Below the pieces are notes generated by a model, which did no database searches, was not told the DNA's origin, and was given only the letters and a program-made list of their open reading frames with translations. This document shows, piece after piece, positions 58,785-64,000 of a DNA stretch of 64,000 nucleotides. Origin of the DNA: Laguncularia racemosa (Eukaryota; Streptophyta; Magnoliopsida; Myrtales; Combretaceae); contig JBBMOL010000022.1 in the NCBI GenBank assembly GCA_037954665.1, positions 5,518,001-5,582,000 of the forward strand. The letters run 5' to 3'. Position 1 is the first letter of the stretch; each line of letters opens with the position of its first letter. A program made the position numbers and the translations under genes.

Positions 58785-59045
58785 AAAGAAGATGTCAGAA
58801 GACACGAGACCATGTGAGAAGGAAATAGAGGACATAAGAGAGAATAGAGAGCAGTAAGAGAGACGAGAGGAGAGAAAACGTGCAAGGGAGAGGAGAGAAA
58901 AGAAAGGGAGAAAGAGAAGTGGCCGGCTCTGGTGGAGGGGAAAAGCAAAGAAGGAGAGGAAGATGAACAATTGGAGATCTAGCATGAAGATGGCAAGGAA
59001 AAAAAATGGAAACAGAGGAAAAGGAAATAGGGAAGAAAAGTGGAA
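58785..59045. repeat. Purine-rich (GA) tract downstream of an LTR TATA box
   Basis: About 260 bases that are mostly A and G on the plus strand, with blocks such as GAGAGGAGAGAAAAGAAAGG. Such strand asymmetry can form triplex or other non-B DNA. It is absent from the deleted 5' LTR and from the truncated copy at 5030-7603. Confidence 0.8.
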
Positions 59046-59779
59046 TTTTGAACAAATAAATTTGTATCTCACACATATGACATCCGATTCATGATTGATA
59101 ACCACTAACATGTTTCTTGAGGTGAATACAACACAATAAGACTAAGTTTATGCAAAACGGAGATATTTTTTGTATTTTAGGAATAATCATTAAAAATAAT
59201 ATTTAGCCTAGAAAATCGATGAAATAGGCAGAAACATGATAGATATGATGATCTAGGTTATGAATAGAGTGTAATGATGTATTTTCTTAAATTTTTAGGT
59301 GAAGAAAAATTATTCCATAAATATACCTACAGACTACTATAAATAGCTATGAAAACGAGACCCGGGTGAGTGGGAAACTCCATGATGTGATACAATGTTG
59401 TGATTGATTTTGATATGCCATATTCGATCATGATATGTTTGTATATGTGCATGTACAAGTAGATGTACAAATATACGTGTGAATATGCATACTTTTTAGG
59501 TGTGGAAGTACGTGTTGTATATGTGTGTATGTGTTCGTATATATGTGTATATATACATGTACACACATGAGATACAGATATCTATAAAAGTGCATGGGAG
59601 TAAGCATCTATTTATAGTTCTTCGTAAACAAGGTCAGCATGGGTGTCAACATGGCCATGCTTAAGGTCGTGCTGACTTCAAAACACATTATTATCATTGC
59701 CTAGTTCAGCACAAGCTCCAACATAGGTGTACTCAGGGTAGGCTTGAACTTTTTCTTGCTTCTGACCATTTTTCTGACT

Positions 59780-60660
59780 TAGCACTAGCTTTAGCACAGG
59801 CTGTGCTGAAGGTTATGCAGAATTGAAATTTCAACTTTCTTCATTTTTCACCAAATTTCTCCTTGCCTTTTGTTCATATCATTCCTAAACCTTTCTTTTG
59901 TCTCCATTAGAACTTGGAATTAGAATTCAATTATATAAATATCCTCTTCTTCAACCAACACTGGCTTCAGTACAGGTTGTGTGGAACTAAAATTTCAACT
60001 TTCTTCATTTTTCACCAAATTTCACCTCGTCTTTTGTTCATATCATCCTTAAACCTTTCTTTTGACTCCATTGAAACCTGAAATTAGAGTTTAATTCCAT
60101 AAATACCCTCTTCTTCAACCAATACTAGCTTCAGCATAGGTTGTGCTAAAGGTTGTGCTAAACTGAAATTTCAACTTCCTTCATTCTCACCAAATTTCAT
60201 CTCGCCTTTTGTTCATATCATCCTTAAACCTTTCTTTTGTCTCCATTAAAACCTACAATTAGAATTTAATTCTATAAATACCCTCTTCTTCAACCAACAC
60301 TGGCTTCAGCACAGGTTGTGTTGAAGGTTTTGTTGAACTGAAAATTCAACTTTCTTCGTTTTTTACCAAATTTCACCTCGTATTTTGTTTATATCATCCT
60401 TAAACCTTTCTTTTGTCTCCATCAAAACTTGAAATTAGAATTTAATTCTATAAATACCCTCTTCTTCAACCAACACTAGCTTCAGCACAGGTTGTGTGGA
60501 AGGTTATGCTGAATTGAAATTTCAACTTCCTTCACTCTCACCAAATTTCATCTCGTCTTTTGTTCATATCATCCTTAAACTTTCTTTTGTCTCCATGGAA
60601 ACCTGAAATTAGAATTTAATTCTATAAATACCCTCTTCTTCAATGAACACTGGCTTCAGA
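59780..60660 (+). repeat. Five tandem ~175-bp units, each with a palindrome and a TATA box
   Basis: Units start near 59780, 59957, 60120, 60296 and 60471, with a partial sixth at 60647. Each carries an AGCACAGG-TGTG(CT) palindrome-like start (a clean one at 59793-59807), CTTTCTTTTGTCTCC, and TATAAATACCCTC followed by TTCTTCAAC. The left copy of the LTR has three such units. Lengths of about 165-178 bp are close to a nucleosome repeat. Confidence 0.87.
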
Positions 60661-61995
60661 CATTTATCATATGTATTTATAGAGATTGATATGTTTGTAT
60701 ATGTGTATTTGTATATTAAAGTTATGGATATGTATATGTGTATGTATGTGTAAATGTATATGTATGTCTGCGGTTATATGTGTGTTTGCGTATGGGGGTG
60801 TACGTTGTATATGTATATACGTGTTCATGCATACGTATGTATGTGTATCAATATATGTATGGATGGAAAGGAGTATGTGTTGAAAAATGTGAAAGATGTG
60901 GATATTGGATTCATATATGAGATGCGTGTATATTCAAATGGGAAAAGATTTAAGTGCGCAAAAACGTAATGGGTTTGATTGTGAGGTTTGGATTTATATT
61001 TATGCTTGTTGTGGAATGGTCAATGGAATTACTTTATTTTTCTTATGTGGATTAGTTATTATTATATATTGATTGACTACCTTGAATCGAATAAGTAAAG
61101 GATGAGATTTAAATAAAATGAGACGTGTATTACACAAGATATTGCATAAATTTGAAGGTCATCACTGTCATAGGGCATCTGGGAGTAATTGTGATATTAC
61201 TGAACTATCTTAAGCGAACTACTGGATTAGGGGATTGTCTATGCTATGCCAATTTCTAGTTCGGAGTGTCTTTGAGGGTGTTACTTCGACTGATCCAAGT
61301 GCACGAAAGCATCCGGTGTTAAAATGAATATATTGTGAATATCAAAGTGATGTGAAAGTAAACCGAGTTATGAGACCTGTGCACTGATGGTGGCTTTGGA
61401 ATTCCTAACCCAAGGTCAAGGGGGGTGTAAACCCTAGACTTCACATTAGTTACCAGAAGACTACGTGAACTGTTGCATTATTATGATTGCTCATGCATAG
61501 CATATGGTTGATAACTCGATTGAATTGCTTGTGCGTATGTAACATTGAAAGTATTGCACTCTCATTCACTGAGCCATAGTGTGCTTACCCTACCCCTCCA
61601 CCGATTGTTTTGTAGGTAAAAGTCATAACAGCTTAGGATACGATGAGGAGTGAAATGTCAAGTGATTTTGGAAGCTCAAAATGATAAAGTAAGAAATCGA
61701 TTGATAGGCTTTTTAATTAAAATGTTATCTTAGAGCCTTGATGTAAGGTTTTATTCCATTTTACTAGTTGGTAGGGGATACCAACTCGGTGTGATCATAG
61801 TTGACCGTGCGGTAAGGAATCCATAGTTATATTTTATTATATAATTATATGTAATATGACTAATTATAAATGTAATTAACTAGTTAGAGTCTTACAATCT
61901 TTGATTCGTAAGACGGTTATCATATAACGGGTACACACATGCCATGATGATTTTAGTGGAATCTTCTAAGCTCCCTTTTGGGAAGTGACATCCCT

Positions 61996-62636
61996 TACTT
62001 ACATATCTTGTAACCAAACTCCTATTCGACAACATAAGCAAGCTTCACAACCTTCCTATCAGGATTATCCTTGACAAGATTTACAAACTGGCTTGCAAGA
62101 AGATTACAATCCAATAGTGGGTGATTCTAACTTATCCGATCGTTGTAACACCAAAGTGATTACTTTGTTTACTTCATTTTCCTCATTCAATGATGCCTCT
62201 TTCATAGGGGTTCCAACATATGCTTCAAATGACAATGGCTCGAGAGGCATTTCTTCTATGTTAGATGAGGAATGCGAGTGCCTACTTTCTTAGCATGTCT
62301 GTCGTTCGAAGGGACCACCTAATCTTTAGAAATTCTAACATGCAACTATTTTATGCCATGATCTCCAAAGGATTCAACCATTTCAATTAGATTTTCAACA
62401 TCATCATCATTTCTAACTGCTATCAAGGCATAAGATGTATGGCCTTCATGGAAAATATGTTGCCTATGAATTATCTTAATCCCCATTTTAGTTTGATCAA
62501 CTCTAATACTCAGGCATATGCTATACATAAATTTGGTGTAATTCACATTCTTTTTCATTTTCAACTTCTCAACTACATCTCTATCATATTCCAGCTCCCT
62601 ATTACCACCCACAATATTTCCAAATGCGCAAATCAT
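61996..62636 (-). pseudogene. Mutator-like transposase pseudogene, N-terminal part
   Basis: From an ATG at 62636 the minus strand reads MICAFGNIVGGNRELEYD, then VEKLKMKKNVNYTKFM, KMGIKIIHRQHIF and ALIAVRNDDDVENLIEMV. This is the N-terminal PB1-like domain seen in many plant MULE transposases (a small beta-grasp fold ending in a D.DV..F segment). A stop at about 62349 ends the open part, and degraded coding (FVNLVKDNPDRKVVKLA near 62050-62090) continues to the retrotransposon boundary. The rest of the protein is at 55266-56519. The two halves fit either side of a 5-bp target duplication. Confidence 0.75.
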
Positions 62637-62651
62637 CAATTTCTTAGTCAC

Positions 62652-64000
62652 TTATTGTTACCTATCCATAATATATATAAATTATTAGTTATTTGACAAA
62701 AAAGATAATATCAATTTTTTAAAATTGATAATGCATAGCCATGTAACTAAAAACAAAAAAAAAAGAAATTTATGTTTTAATTTTAATTTTTATTTCAAAA
62801 TTTTGTAATAAAAATAAGCAAATTTAAATAACAACACAATTAAAATTATTTTACAAAAAAACTTTTAATTTTTTTTAGGATTATTCAATTACAAATTTTT
62901 TTATAGCAATGTAGATAATAAACATAAATTTGATATTTAAAAATAATATGAAATTTTTTGTTAGAACAATGTTGATCTTGTTCCCATACTAATGAAAAAA
63001 TTAACTACCACATATTACGTATTACCAAATCTACATAAATTATGTTTAACACACTATAAACTAACTACAAGGAGTAATATTTTTTAAAAATATAACATTA
63101 TAGCAACAATTTTCTCAAATATTTAAAACTAACATAGTAACAAAAAAAAAAAACTTTAACCTTTCATCAAAACACATACCAAAATGTTGATTAATTGAGT
63201 TTTTTCTTTTTTTTTTTAGTAAATGGTAGATCTTAGTGAACTCATTCAAATCCCACCATTTTGTATCTGCACAAGAACTTCTTCCTCTTGGTGAATGAGA
63301 GAAAAAAAAAAAAAAGAGAGAGAGTTTGTAGAATGTAAAATGAAAATAAATATGGTATGTTTCTAGGTTTGTATTATTAATTTCAAATATTATAGTGTCC
63401 ATGACGCAGTTAAAGTAGGTTTGCATGCATGTCTCTTTTTGTTTTTTTTTTTTTTTTTCTTTAAGTTTGCAGCTTGTAGGCTTGCAATACACATGTAAGT
63501 GGGTGGGTTTTTAATGAAAGCTTTTTTTTTTTCTCTCTCTCTCTTTAGGACAATTTATCTTGAAAGCTCAACTTATGATAGCTATTCGAGATCATAGTCA
63601 AGCACCGAATTTATTATTTTATGTTTACTTTTTGTGGAAAAAAATATCAATTAAATTGGCGGTTTCATCCAATAAAAAGTTAGATCGACCCAATCTTTCA
63701 ATCAAATCACATTGTGCATATTTTCCATCTCTTCATATTTCCAAATCCTATGTTAATAAATTAAGGGAATATACATTCCGAAGTAAATGCAATTATTCGT
63801 GTTTGCTTCGAAATCAGTAGGTTATCATTCAATTTATGGTGAAATGTGCGATATTAAATGTCCTCATCCATTTCAACATGTTTTCATTCTTAAAGAACTT
63901 GCAAAAACGACTAAACCAATCAAGCCGAATAAGTCTTGATGGCAAAACAAAATTACATCAAGCAGCCATATGCCATCCACATTTTGTTATTTAAATCAAG
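62652..64000. other. AT-rich DNA at the right edge, nothing supportable
   Basis: Upstream side of the MULE. Long A and T runs occur at about 63140, 63205, 63300 and 63450, and a (CT)n run at about 63530. One open stretch (63560-63820, plus, 86 codons) has no motif I recognise and I do not call it a gene. The transposon's terminal inverted repeat was not found. Confidence 0.5.

Larger units (their letters stand above)
56520..61990 (+). mobile_element. Non-autonomous Tekay-like LTR retrotransposon with unequal LTRs, inside the MULE
   Basis: The 5' LTR 56520-57514 and the 3' LTR 58023-61990 share their first ~145 bases (TGTAATGTCCTGAAA and TGTAATGTCTTGAAA) and their last ~840 bases. The 5' LTR has lost about 3 kb from its middle. 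A PBS and a polypurine tract bound an internal region of only about 505 bp. The target duplication is TCTCT (56515-56519) and TCCCT (61991-61995), one mismatch. The last internal segment, GTTTCGAGGACAAAACTTC then ATGGGGGGAAAG, is the typical end of Tekay/Del-type elements. No gag or pol domain remains. Confidence 0.85.
58023..61990 (+). repeat. 3' LTR of the Tekay-like element, 4.0 kb
   Basis: Starts TGTAATGTC and ends GAAGTGACA. In order it holds an AT-rich first part, a TATA box (TATAAAA at 58773) just before a ~250-base purine-rich tract (58780-59040), a TG-rich zone, five tandem units with TATA boxes (59780-60650), a second TG-rich zone and a conserved end. Its 3' 2.9 kb equals 5030-7603. 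Long minus-strand frames over the purine tract are artefacts of composition. Confidence 0.82.

Noticed and set aside
58623..59111. A 162-codon minus-strand frame with leucine- and phenylalanine-rich, membrane-like composition
   Set aside because: It lies over a purine-rich tract, so the minus strand is pyrimidine-rich and naturally yields Leu, Phe, Ser and Pro codons without stops. It is inside the LTR and not conserved.
59780..60660. Regular repeats considered as a CRISPR array
   Set aside because: The units are contiguous with no unique spacers, lie inside a plant LTR and contain TATA boxes. They are ordinary tandem repeats.
63560..63820. An 86-codon plus-strand frame near the right edge
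   Set aside because: No motif, no splice context that I could support and no second copy. It could be an exon of a gene beyond the window, but nothing shows it.

Overview
The window is nuclear DNA from a flowering plant, most likely a eudicot. It is AT-rich and consists mostly of transposable elements lying one inside another: Ty3/gypsy LTR retrotransposons of several lineages, CACTA and Mutator-like DNA transposons, and a fold-back element. Only one conventional host gene is recognisable, a three-exon PLAC8/PCR-type membrane protein gene on the minus strand (14891-16092), and its C-terminal coding is frame-shifted. No bacterial-type operons, CRISPR arrays, rRNA or convincing tRNA genes were seen. 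All assignments come from reading translations and repeats by eye; no database search was possible.

Layout. (1) 1379-9110 is a decayed Tat/Ogre-like retrotransposon (gag, protease, RT, RNase H) split by 3.5 kb of LTR fragments of a different, Tekay-like family (about 5030-8592). (2) 9111-14870 is AT-rich non-coding DNA with a 454-bp fold-back element, simple repeats and a perfect hairpin. (3) 14891-16092 is the PLAC8/PCR-like gene. (4) 16340-27599 is a set of minus-strand CACTA (En/Spm) pieces in two tandem units, keeping a transposase-associated domain, a DUF4216-like domain and TnpA-like protein but not the TNP2 core. A solo LTR with a perfect 5-bp target duplication sits inside unit 2. A CACTA terminus at 53055-53536 looks like the continuation of this complex. 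(5) 27600-53054 is the centrepiece: one Tat/Ogre-type element of about 12.7 kb stretched to 25.5 kb by four insertions: a solo LTR in its 5' LTR, a chromovirus in its leader, a short LTR element in its extra upstream ORF, and another solo LTR in gag. Three of the four have perfect 5-bp target duplications (CTAAT, TAATT, AGAAA). The host element itself has AATAT/AATAC. (6) 53537-55265 is anonymous DNA. (7) 55266-56519 plus 61996-62636 is a minus-strand Mutator-like transposase pseudogene cut in two by a Tekay-like element (56520-61990) with a 505-bp internal region, one LTR of 4.0 kb and one deleted to 1.0 kb. (8) 62652-64000 is AT-rich with no supportable gene.

How it fits together. The insertion order can be read directly: CACTA and MULE copies are oldest, the Ogre-like element landed in CACTA DNA, and the chromovirus, the short LTR element and the two solo LTRs landed in the Ogre-like element. 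Almost all coding regions carry stops, frameshifts or lost catalytic residues (for example YVDY for YVDD in one RT), so this is a graveyard. Several LTRs are nevertheless well preserved and contain repeated TATA boxes and GC-rich palindrome arrays that may still matter for transcription or silencing.
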